In this document: positions 1 to 12,500 of the stretch, in pieces | Layout of the letters: every line of letters starts with the position of its first letter | Position numbering within the stretch: the stretch's first letter is position 1 | Assembly: GCF_039555335.1 (NCBI RefSeq) | Contig: NC_092640.1 | Coordinates: 38,422,295 to 38,486,294 of the forward strand | Source of the DNA: Amphiura filiformis | Lineage: Eukaryota > Echinodermata > Ophiuroidea > Amphilepidida > Amphiuridae | Reading direction: 5' to 3' | Length of the DNA stretch: 64,000 nt | Program-made: the position numbers and the translations under genes | Notes under the pieces: model-generated | What the model was told of the DNA's origin: nothing | Seen by the model: only the letters and a program-made list of their open reading frames with translations | Databases searched by the model: none

Positions 1-330
1 AAAAAGGCTTTATTGGGGTAATGTGCGCGCGTAGTGGGCAACATTTTGTATTTTACACTATCATTATCAGGATAAAAAGGGCTTTATTACAACAATGTGC
101 GAGCACCGCGAAAAAAATTGTATTTTACACTATTTTGGACCATGATCTGGTTGAATTTTGGTGAAAAGGGGCCTCCTTGCCATTTTTCTTTTTTCCCCAC
201 CGCCACCCCCGCTGGCTACGCTACTGTGTGGAGGATAGCAGCAGGCGCAAGGACAGGAAGATGATGAAAATAAAGTAACCATTATACATAGTTATTTGAA
301 ATCCTTTGATCAAATCTTTTGTATTTACAG
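1..330. other. non-coding left edge, probably intron of receptor A
   Basis: No exon is visible. Around 195-230 there is a short piece ending in GCTGGCTACGCTACTG, a phrase that recurs in related form near 31925, 35882 and 42581 and is probably a dispersed repeat. The signal peptide and first SRCR exons of receptor A should lie to the left of the window. Confidence 0.5.
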
Positions 331-576
331 GGTCCTTTGAAGTACAACTAGTTGGTGGCATTTCCTCCAATGTTGGTCGAGTTGAAGTCAGATACGATAA
401 TGAGTGGACAAGTGTCTGTTATGAAACATCTGATGGTTCCGCAAATGACTGGAGCTTTGCAAACGCACAGGTGGTGTGTAGAGAACTTGGGTTTCCAGGA
501 ACCATGTTTGCAAGACAAGGTGGACAGGGACAAGGAACTAGGGAGCATGTTATCAATGGATATCAATGTAGAGAAG
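331..576 (+). CDS. receptor A exon: second SRCR, N-terminal half
   Basis: Acceptor TTTACAG and donor GAAG|GTATTT, phase 1-1, 82 codons. It encodes the SRCR signature VVCRELGF with G-R-V-E-V and SVCYE, and carries three of the six SRCR cysteines. It is most like the 60553-60798 exon of receptor D, more so than the B and C copies. Confidence 0.9.
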
Positions 577-3500
577 GTATTTTCTAACACGTGTCTAACT
601 TATATCTGTGACATTTCTAATGAAGGGAGTGGGTGTGTTTACATGGGGGGGATTTAGCACAAATAACCATTATACGGGTATTTTGGACCGCGCAGCTCCT
701 GTATAACTGGCATTTTTGTTTTATGCAAATTAGCAATTTGCCGTCAATATTTGACATGTTGTTGGGGAAGGTCTTTTAGATCTCTTACAAAAACAAATCT
801 GTTATATATACCCAACGTTTTTCCTAGATTGCCTACGCTATAGCCTATAATGGTATGCGTTCTTGGTGCGATGCCCAATTTAATGATAGAACCATTAGGT
901 GGGAATCTAAATGTATTGGCAAATTAATTCGACACAGAAGATCTATGCGAATGTTATGTATTAAAGCCACATTTGCTGAGATGGACGCCCTCAATATCTT
1001 TTTTTAAATTATGTTTTTACACGATTGTAATGTACTTTAATAACCTAAGATATCCTGCAAAAAATCAAGTATGCGTCGACCAGATAGGTCAGATTTCTCA
1101 AGTACCCCTGGGGCGCAATTTTGCATCTGTTTTACTCTCAGACATTAAAAGCACCCTCCGCGTATGTGTGCGTATATGACATCTAACAATTAATAATTTG
1201 ACGCACATCTGTTACGCTAAGGTTATGAATATAATCCATTATAATTGTCTTATTAGATTTAAGGGAAAGAAGCCTACACAATTGCTACCCAGACCATCCA
1301 AAGCTGAGAGTACGGGACGACTCAAATTCTTCATGTGGAACTGGACACTCTAGTGTTAGCAACGAGGCTGTTACTATTTGTGCAGGTAAAATGATATGGC
1401 AATATATTTTGCAAAGTACATTTTTGTCCATGATTTCAGGATGGTTGATTGTTGGTTTGAGATCACATTTTTATCATTCAGTATATATGCGATACTATAA
1501 GCAGTCAAGTTAGCTCAATCGTTAAGGCGTTCGACTATGGTGCGAGTGGTAGCGGGTTCGAACCCTGGCGGTGCCTAGTATGATGTCGTGGACAAATTGA
1601 GTTAGCTTGAAGTTCCCCTGGACAAGGAACTTACTGCTAATTGTTTCGTTGTAACCCGTACGAAACTCGGGGAGCTGATCCTGGTTGCGAAGGTTATTTG
1701 TGGAATGTCTAGGGTGTGCACTCTTTTAGCAGCAAAGTCCCTGAAATGTTGCTATATGGTTTATGGAATGATGTGGGCCGTTAGTGGTCAGCTACAACCT
1801 GTAAAGTGTAATGAGGCTTGTGGATCAACGTCTAGGCGTTGTGCCTGTGCGTAGCGCACTATAAATCACTGCGCGGGTTTTTTTTCGTTTTGTTTTTTTA
1901 ATGTACTTGATAATAATTATAAGGTTTTGCTTAATTTTACGCCGGGCTTTTACGTCCTCTTTTTAGCTTCAATTAGTCTTAATGGTGCAAAACAATACCA
2001 GACCAAAAAAAATATCAATCAAAAATTAAAACACAGTTCAACATAAAACACTTTATATTTATTCATTTTTTCTATATCCAGTTCCAGGCTATGTAGGATG
2101 TTATGATGAAGACGTTATCAGTACGAATCTTGAAACATTAACTTTATCGAATATGACAATCAATGCATGCCGTCGTTATTGCAGAAAACATATATACTTG
2201 TACGCGTTTTTGCATAAGGGTGACAGTTGCGTTTGTGGAAGTTTAGTTCCTGATATCCGTCTTGGAGACATTGCTTGTAGTATAGAATGCAGTGGTGATG
2301 CTAATCAAGTTTGTGGTAACAAAGCAGCATCTTCTGTCTATGATGGTATGTATAATTCTGCTTCTTGTTTATGTCAAGTATGTTACCCAGCAAGCACAAA
2401 CATTTTCTTAAAAGATTATAAACGCGTTTTGGTTTGTTCAATAACATTTAAACATCGGTTATATAAAACGTTTTTAAAAAGTTTGACATGAAAAGAGACT
2501 AGTGGCCCGTTTTGAGCTCTGGATAGTGAAAACTGTAGATGCGCTAATTGCAGGGTACGCTGGCAGTCATATATTATAATAGTTTTAATATAGCTTATTG
2601 TCAATTTTGTAGGCTTTTGCTTGACTTGGACTGCCTCTAGACACTACTCATTAATTCAGGGTTTAACTGAATAACATGATAACCAGGTATGAACGTATAA
2701 CATCCTAGTCAACGTTTTGCCACAATGCCACGTTTGCCTGCATTACTCGGTGTTAGCGTCTGTAGTTGGCCATAATTGCCACAACACTGTGGTCGTACTG
2801 ATATTAGGCAAAACAATTTCATAGATTAGAGATAGCTGGGTTCCTATCTCCATTAGAGTCACGCGGTAGCCGTGACCAGCAAGTTTTTAAAAAAAAGACT
2901 GATAAAGAAGACTAATAACAGATGCTCCCGCGAGACTATATTTACACCTAACATTAAAACACTTGACTTCTATTGTTATTTTTCGCTGGGTACCAAATGT
3001 ATCTAAAACCATGCTAAATGTTATTTACAGTCCCAGGTGTAATATCTTGACAACTCATTAATTCAAAAAGGGCCACCAATCCTACAGTCAATCATTGTTC
3101 GTAATAAACAAATTTTTTTGCTTCCATTTCACGCGGTATTTCATAGCGAAAATTAGTGGCAAATCATAGTGATCCAGAATTTTTGGACACTGCTACAGGT
3201 CTACCTGGTTATCACCTTCACACTACTTTTTCAGATACACTTCCAAATATACCCTAGCAGATTCTGAGATTCCCTACATACAAGTGCTGAGCCCCATTCG
3301 CCAAAAATTTAAGTTTTTCACAATTCTTTTGTTCTTATCGGACGACGCATCCATTTATATAATAAATGCTGTATTTCAACAGAGTAATTTACAGCAGAGG
3401 CCCGTGGCCTAATGGTTAGAGCGCATGACTCCAGATACGCTATCCCGAGTTCGAAACCCGGTGACAAACTGATTTATTTTTTCAATGTTTTATTAAACAA

Positions 3501-6500
3501 TTTATTGTCATTAATCGAGGATAACATAATTTTAAACATCCAGTGCTATTGTGATATTATTTTTTTTATTAAAGCAAGTTGTTTCATTCTCAGGGAAATT
3601 GTTTATTGTATTAAGGGCCTATTTAAAAACACAGTATAGTGTGATACAACACTATCAACAAGGATCAAAAGAAATCTGAATAACACAAGAAACTAGATCA
3701 GGTATTATAGGGTATGCATACTATGCAATACGACGTTACTCATTGTAGTATTCTCATTTAAATATATTTTGTCCTACCACGGGCAAATTCGCATGATAAT
3801 AGGACAATAAAACATGATTGTGATATGTATGAATGGTTGTTGAATCGATTTAGAGACCTGACTCTCTGTCATCTTCAGCTATCGTAGAACATGACAATTG
3901 TCATACCGTCCCGGTAGGTTGATTACAAACACTCTGTAGGTGTGGAAAATTGTTCCGCTAGTATGGAAGGCCAGCAGGAAAAAAATATCCAAATAACATA
4001 TATCAAGCATATATAGTACGGAAGCGTCTATGTGACACAACTTGTCAAGATAATTATCTTGCCATGTCGACTTATTATCAGCATGATGTCAACATGACGA
4101 TATAAAATATCTCGCCAAGACAACTGAACAAACAGGTCAACATGGCAAGATAAATTATCATGCTAAGTCGACATACCAAAAATGAATGTCGTCTTCGCGA
4201 AATAAATTAAGTGAATTAAAGTGAATTTAGCAACAAATTAATGTCTACATAGCAGGGTATTTTGTCACGTCAAGTTGACAAACAATATAAGTCAACATGG
4301 TAAGATAAATTATCATACCAAGGAATAGTATAATTTAAATTATTGAAAAGCATCCTCGGGATGTAGAGGAGGGGGCGACCCGAAATTTAAGGGAAAACAA
4401 CCGCCGCTCAATATGGATATCCGACTAGATTGCCCCGCAGGGCTACAAAGAACCACAAACCGCGAAATTTGGATATCCAGCTAGATTGCCCCGCAGGACT
4501 CAGGAACCACAGATCTTGAAATATGGATATCCTACAAATTAAAACCACAAACCACGAAAAACCACACACCGCGAAATATCATGTCCAACAAGTTTTAACT
4601 ATAAATTAGCCCTCGATAGAGGGCAAGGCTTGAAGGATTAGGGAAATTATAACCACGAACCGCGAAAGTTGCCTTAACAAACAATATAAGTCAACATGGT
4701 AAGATAAATTATCATACCAAGTAACAGTAATTTTTTACACCGTATAATTTAAATTATTGAAAAGCATCCTCGGGATGTAGAGGAGGGGGCAGCCCGAAAT
4801 TAAAGGGAAAATTAAAACCACAAATCTCAAGAGACCGCCGACAACCGCCGCTCAATAGGGATATCCAACTAGATTGCCCCGCAGGGCTACAAAGAACCAC
4901 AATCCGCGAAATTTGGATATCCAGCTACAATAGAAATATCCAACTAGATTGCCCCGCAGGGCTACAAAGAACCACAAACCGCGAAATTTGGATATCCAAC
5001 TAGATTGCCCCGCAGGGCTATAAAGAACCACACACCACGAAATATGGATGTCCAACAAGTTTTAACTATAAATTAGCCTTCGATAGAGGGCAAGGCTTGA
5101 AGGATAAGGAAAATTATAACAACGAACCGCGAAAGACCTCCATCAACCGCCGCTCAATAGAGATATCCAACTAGATTGCCTGCAGGGCCAAAAAGAACCA
5201 CAAACGGCGAAATTTGGATATCCAACTAGATTGCCCCAGCAGGGCTACAAAGAACCACACACCGCGAAATATGGATATCCAACAAGCTTAAACAATAAAT
5301 TAGCCCCGATAGAGCACAAGGCTTTAAGAATAAAGCTACCACGAACCGCGAAAGACCGCCAACAACCGCCGCTCAATAGAGATATCCAACTAGATTGCCT
5401 GCAGGGCTACAAAGAACCACAAACGGGGAAATTTGGATACCAACTAGATTGTCCCAGGGCTACATTATAGAACCACGTATATTTTAGTTATAGGTCTAGC
5501 TACATATACTCGTATTTTTATTGTCATAAATCAAGAATAATATTATTCAAACTTCGTAACTGGATGACTTTTCAAGCTTGGAGCTATTCGGCTTCATTCA
5601 TAAAAAGAAAGGAAATCTACCAAAAAAACGTTGACAACGTAAAGAAAGCAGCAAGTTTAAAAAGCCCCACCTCGGCTCACTTTTTGAAACTTGGTCCCAT
5701 TTGTAAAACGTACTGATTTCCTGGGACTGATTTAAACTTTATCATAATATTATCAACTTCAAACATTTCCAGATGTGTTATGTATCTTTAATGTGCCGAT
5801 GCGATATTAATTTGTAAGAGCAGAAAGGTTATAATCTTGCTCTTGCATGGTAAGCCAACATCCTATATAAATAAATAATAAATTTTGGATTTATAAAGCG
5901 CCTTTCTCCAGATCTTAGAGGACTCAAAGCGCTGTAATTTCGCTGCAATGGTGAATCATCACAATCAGATCGCATCAACTAGGTTGCTGCCGAACGGCGC
6001 ACACCTATCCGCATTTAGATTGTAACATCCACCAATTATCTGTGCATATATGTTTTGTTTTATAATATTAATTTCATGATTAATGATTGAATTAAATGAA
6101 TAACAAGTAGGCATATAATGCCAGTCTTGCTATTATTAAAACGTACATGATTTACCGACAAGTGACTCATTTCGGAATGCGATCATGAATTTTGAAGAAG
6201 AAAAAAGTTTCCACAGGCTTCGTTGGGACTCGAACCAGCGATTCTAAACTTCCTTCGATTACGCGTCTAGCGCTTTACCGCTCGGCCACCGTGGCAGTTG
6301 AGCGATGGAGTGTAATGATAAAAGATAAATCTCATAATGCCATCTTTAGCCTTTTGTTTACTAACAAAAGACGCGTTTGGTAAAGATAGAATAGCCGTTT
6401 TATGCATAAAGAGCACGAACGTTTGGGAAAGGTTACAAACAAAAAATAAAGACACTGATGTGATGATGAAATTGCGTAAGTCGGGAATTATCTGCGTCGC

Positions 6501-9500
6501 AATGTTTTGTTTTGGTTTTAGGAATTTGACCTTAAAATTTACGACTTCATGACATTATCATTCGAAATCAACAAAAGATATTTCAACACTATACGTCCTC
6601 ATTCTTTCTCTAGAATGTTTTGTACATGTATGTGAAATAGCTTCAACAATGGTTCGCTGCATAATGGTAAAAATAGCCTTGACTCAAAAAAGGGCGAGAG
6701 GTACCATATTTACGGATTCAGGCTAAATTTAAAATTGATATAAAACGTTCGTTTTTTGATCGATTACAAAAATTAATTTTTGTCGTATAAAGAAATTGTA
6801 ACTGGCGTGAATTACGCTACATTTTTTATTCCTAGGGCTCTTTGACTCCTTCAAATAATTTTTTTAATGATAGAGTGAATCCCGTGGCCCTCTATAATTA
6901 CGCACAAAAGATCGACCCCCTTAAGTATTCTGGTTCGCCAAACAAGACTTCAATCGCCCCATTCTATATCATTTAAGTAAAGCGTCATTATTTATAGTAT
7001 TGATTTCTTAAAATAAAAATCATTAATACCTTTTATGACTTCGCTCTTCATTTTAGTTACCGTCGGAACATGTACCGATCCATCAAAAAGGACAGACGAC
7101 GTGTATTATTTTGGTGAAATCTATGCCATCCAATGTGACCAAGGAATGGAACCCGTAAACGGCACGGCTATTCAGTGTGTTCTGAAAACATTCGCCAATA
7201 AGTTTGTCTGGAATGATACCAGGATTCCAGCATGCAAAGGTAAAATGTCAAAAAAATCTTTAAAGGAGCTCACTGGCAATCATAACATTATGCCTTATAT
7301 GTTAGAAAAATAATTATCAAAACGAATCACGTGGTTTTATTTAAAACAAACTCATATTGACCATAAAAACAAATAAAATTCAAAATACCCGCGTCGAAAT
7401 TGTCCAAGTGCAATGACGTAATGGTTATTTGTGCTCAATTGTCGTCAGCCTTCATTGTATTACTGGGACGTTATTGCACTCGACAATTTCGGCGCCTGGG
7501 AATTTTGAATATTGCGTGTTGAGAGACGGATGTTTTTATTCGTTTTTTAAACTATGAGTTTGTTTTCAATAAAACCAAGTGATTCGTGCTTGATAATTTT
7601 TTTTTTCCTTTAAGATATTTTTACATTGATATCGAAAGAATAGACGTCGACTTTGGGGCCACAGTCATTCGATAATGTAATATCTTTTCGTATATCTGTT
7701 CAATGGGCTCTCATACTTGGGTCTTAGAATTTTTATATCAAGAATAGGGAGTCATAATTTTTGACACCAAATATGGCGGTTATAAAATTATTAAGGGTTG
7801 GTGGATCAAAATTTTAGCGCACTCTTTTCCATTCTTTTCTTTTTCTTTATACTTGCGATATAGTTTTTGCGTGCTCTGAGCACTTTCTTTACGCTCAAAG
7901 TTTTGGTGAGCTCCGCGCCTTAGTTCCAAAAATGAATAATCTGTCTTGAGTCAGTGTGGGCGGAAGGATGGAATTTTCAACATCCCCCTTATGTCAGATT
8001 ACAAGGGACGTAAATATATTTCCGACAACAGTACGCTCATACGCAAAGATAGAAACAATTGAGGATATAATGTAACTATCGCCCTAATGTGTTTAATGCA
8101 TGCAGGTTTTATCCGTGTGAATCATATTACATGTAAGACCATTTAAGGGTAGCAAGAATTTATTAAGAGCTAGAAAAATTAAAACATTGAACCAGTGGCG
8201 GCGCCATGGGAGGAAATGCCCCACCCCCTCCGTCAGAACTCTTGCCCCTCTCTTTTCCCCAGTAAAAACCCAAACGAAAATTTCCACTTTTTGCTACAAT
8301 TTGGCGCAAAATTTGTTGATTTTGCCCCCCATTCACTTTGCCCCCCGAAGAAAATTACTGGCGCCGCCACTGCCTTCAACTGCACTCATCAGGTTATTTT
8401 CCCAGATGATATCAGAACCAACTGGTTCCTTCCTCAGTTTTTAATGGTGTGTGGGATGAGGAAGGAACCTGTTGGTTCTAAAATTATCTGGGGAAATAAC
8501 CGGATGAGAGCAATTCAATGTTTAATATTTCTACTTCTTGTTTGTATCCTGTATGTATGAACTATGAACTGTATTATAATTAGTCTTTGCCTACATTATA
8601 TTTTTTCTTTTAGTTTTAGGTATAGAAGATGAAGACGTTGCTTACGACTACAAATTTGGTACGTACGAACTTACACAATATAGTAGGGTGGGGTTAGACA
8701 ATCACTTAGCAATTGTAGTCAAATTATGTTTTACAAATTGAAATTCTTGTAGGTGGAACAAAAATGCGAGATTTCATTTTATGTTTTGTTTCTTATTTTG
8801 TGTAAAGATTGCTATGGAAGGTATATAGCTTTGCGACGCCGGCTCAGCCCACTGCAAGATGTGGCACAGTGTCAACACCCTGTATTATAAATATTTTTTC
8901 CATACAGCTCAATACTCCGTTGAAATCAATATTCTATTATTGACACAGATAAAGAAAGTTTACATATGCATTGTGTTATAGGACGTGCACCTGGAACTTA
9001 ACTGAATGGGCTAAACGCGTTCCTTTATACCTATAATATACTATAAAGTATAATTGTCATTCTCAAAATTAAATATATCTCAATTTTTACTTTGGATTTC
9101 AAATTTTTTACGTTAAAAATGCAGTTAAAGATATCCACAGCAAGCTGCAAGGCCCCGCTAATTAGTGTACTGCTTTTCGAGTGAGTGTACTGGAAACAAA
9201 ACCCTGGTGTTACCTGAAAACAAATTTTTTCTTGTAATAGAAACATCATATGGGGTACTAGAGCATGCACAAATCGTAATAATGTGTAGAATATAGAAAC
9301 GCTGTGGTATCTCACATGATAGTCATGGTATGCTTAGCCTGAGTCGCTCGGCCTATCTCGAACAAAATCGCGATGCGTAGCTGTTAAAAAACGAGAAGAT
9401 TCGCTGTACTATCACGGCAATTTTTAACACGAAGATATAGGGATGATGACGATGTGTGTGGTTCCTTCTGCCAGCACATACTTTACACATTTCCACTGCC

Positions 9501-12500
9501 TGAGCAGTCCTTTTTATCAAACTTTAGAAATAGAATTAATATAAGCAGTACTGCAGGTTATCCATTAAACAGAGTATCCAAATGGACTTTCCAATTAAAG
9601 GCACATTCAGTGATTTGCTCATCCCGACGATCGTAAAAATCATCAAAATGCAGATTTTGGTACCTTCGTTATTGTCATAGATAACATAGCCCGCTAGTGG
9701 CTCAGACGAAATCCGTGTATTTAGACAAAATAAAGCATTTACATGTGATCTGTAATTTATATACTGTCAGTATTTAAATTAGCTACATGTATTTGAATGG
9801 GGCTTCAAGTTCGTAAATACTGCCGTTTTCTTTGTCTTTTGCCCTTTTTTTATTTCAAAAATACCAAATGACAATTTGAATGACTTATTCTCCACTTTTA
9901 AGTAATTTATTAACAATTGTAATTTTTTACACTTGCGCTGTGATCACTGAATGGGTCTTTAGAAAATGAGATAAGTTAAATTTCATAATTCATGTATTGC
10001 ACTCTACATTCTTACATACTTTCAAGACAAACATGTCATGAATTAGTAAGATATATTACTAATTAGGTAAAAGTTATCTCAAAATGGCCATTTTTATGAT
10101 ATGTCACTATGTCATCTGAACGACGATATATATTCAAAAGCCAATTGTACCAAATTTTGGACGGTGAAGAAATGCGTATTTAAGCACGTTATTTATAGGT
10201 TAATGAACGCGTATTACTTATTGGGAGAGATATTAGACAAAATAATGCACACGCGCTAATGCTGATGCGTCTAATGCACGAGCCCCGAAGGGGGGGTGCA
10301 TTAGACGCATCAACATCAGCGCAAGTGCATTATTTTGTCTAATTTCTCGAGCAATAAGTAATACAAGTTTATTAATCTATTTCATACACGAGAAGAAAAA
10401 AACACGTGATTTTTACTTTTTATATATAACAAATTATCACTAAAAATGTTGGAAAACAGAACCAAATATAAATGCATCAACCCGCCCGAATAATGAATCA
10501 ATCCGACGCGACGCGAACGCGCGAGAAACACTGCGCGTAGTACGCGGAGTGCACAATATACACAATCAATGCATGTTTCGTACTTTTCTAACAGCTTTTC
10601 TGATTGGCTGCTTTAATATAGGAGTGTATGAATGTATCTTACACATCGCTGAGGAGAAATAAGGAACAACGAACCTTAATACTCACACCCTTATTGATCA
10701 TTTAACTAAAATTCTTTAGTCCTTTTGTAGGTGCGAAACACTGTCAGACAAAAGTAACAAAAATCAGAAATTGAAACATCAAGTCAATATAAAACTTTTT
10801 TCTTCGGTTCTTTTCTGTATCCTTTTTCCAGGCAATGTCGGATGTTATAATGAAGATATCACCAGCACGAATCTTGAAACATTAATCTTACCAAATATGA
10901 CAATCAATACATGCCGTCATTATTGCAGAAAATCTATATACAAGTATGCGTTTTTGTATAAGGGTGACAGCTGCGTTTGTGGAAATATAGTTCCTGATAT
11001 TCGACTTGAAGGCACTGCTTGTAACATAAAATGCAGTGGTGGTGCTAATCAAACTTGTGGTGGAATAACAACATTTTCCGTCTACGATGGTATGTATCAT
11101 TTTACTTAATACTCGTAGTTGGTATAACAGCATTCAAATAACAGTACATGCGTATGTTTTCCTGCAAAAGCCAAGGTACGGTCTCCTACTCGGATTGCTA
11201 AGAGTTCGAATCCCCAGTGCTTATTTGCCACTGTCTAGCCATTTCATTTCATAAATTGTCATCACAGTATAAAAAACCGAATTGCAACAATTTTACATAC
11301 AGCAGTCTGCCTACTTATGTTATAACATTCTATTCAAAAGTATTAGGAATGAGAGTGTATTTAAGCCCCTTATGACACTTTATTGACAATAAATACATCA
11401 TAATGCTGGGTTGTTACGCCATAGGAGTGGTGTAATATTTTGCATTGGACATACCTGTGACATATCATGTTAAATCATAACTATTCAAACCATTACTACT
11501 TTTGATCTTCATTTTAGTTACCGTTGGAACCTGCACCGATCAATCAAAAAGAAAAGAAGACGTGTATTATTTTGGTGAAATATATGCCATCCAATGTGAC
11601 CAAGGAATGGAACCCGTTAACGGCACGGCTTTTCAGTGTGTTATGGGAACATCCCCCGATAATTTTGTGTGGAATGATACCAGGATTCCGGAATGCAAAG
11701 GTAAAACGATGACAATTCTTCGCAATTAAAGATATTTTCATCTATATCGAAATTATAGGATCTAGGGATATACACAGTCATTAGAAAACATGAATAGTTA
11801 CCAATATTAATTTCGGAACATATCTGCTTAATGGCAGATTATAATAATTTGAGCATAGATATATTTTTGGCGACAGTACGTCCAGAAAATGATAGAAAGA
11901 GATAAATAAAGATGTACTATCATCCTACTGCAATAAAATACAGTTTGGGTTTGTCCTTTTGAATCCTTTTGAATCCTTTTACATTTAAAATCATTTCAAT
12001 GGTAATAGCAACGTATTACTTGTATGTCATTACTTGCTTATTATTTCGTTCAGCTTCAGGTATAGAAGATGATGTCGTTGCCAACAACTCTAACCTTGGT
12101 AGGTAACAACAACAGAATGGACGGACTTAGGAATAAGGGAGAGGGAATAGTAGAATTGAAGTAAAAATATATGCTATCTAAAAATTCACAGTTGTAGCGA
12201 ATCTGAAGATGCAAGGTGCACGGTGCGTTTGTTGTTGTTGTTGTTTTTGCTATCATTATTATTTTTATTATTATTATTGTTATTATTCCGATTATGAGTA
12301 TATTATTATTATTACATATTCATGTAAAATGCCTTCTTTTGTTTTAAATTCATGGCTTTCGGCTGAACCACTAGCAGGATATGTTGGCACGTCTATGACA
12401 ATTGAAAACTCGTCTATATCTTCCTTTTCAGGTTTACCTATTGGTGTACCGGTTGGTTGTGTATGCCTATCTGCCATAATCATACTTGTTGGATTACTAC

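Larger units (their letters stand above)
2346..7056. other. 4.7-kb intron of receptor A, repeat-filled
   Basis: No exon with the cluster's phase or motifs was found. It contains a tRNA-like stretch (3400-3465), AT-rich sequence with recurring ATGGTAAGATAAATTATCAT phrases (about 4140, 4285, 4690), a 55-bp satellite (4345-5480), a TTATAAAGCGCC-type dispersed repeat (about 5871-6050) and a second tRNA-like stretch (6217-6296). Confidence 0.6.

Noticed and set aside
3400-3465. Functional tRNA gene
   Set aside because: A and B boxes only; acceptor arms do not pair.
8195-8560. 121-codon frame
   Set aside because: Covers two foldback elements; no domain or splice context.
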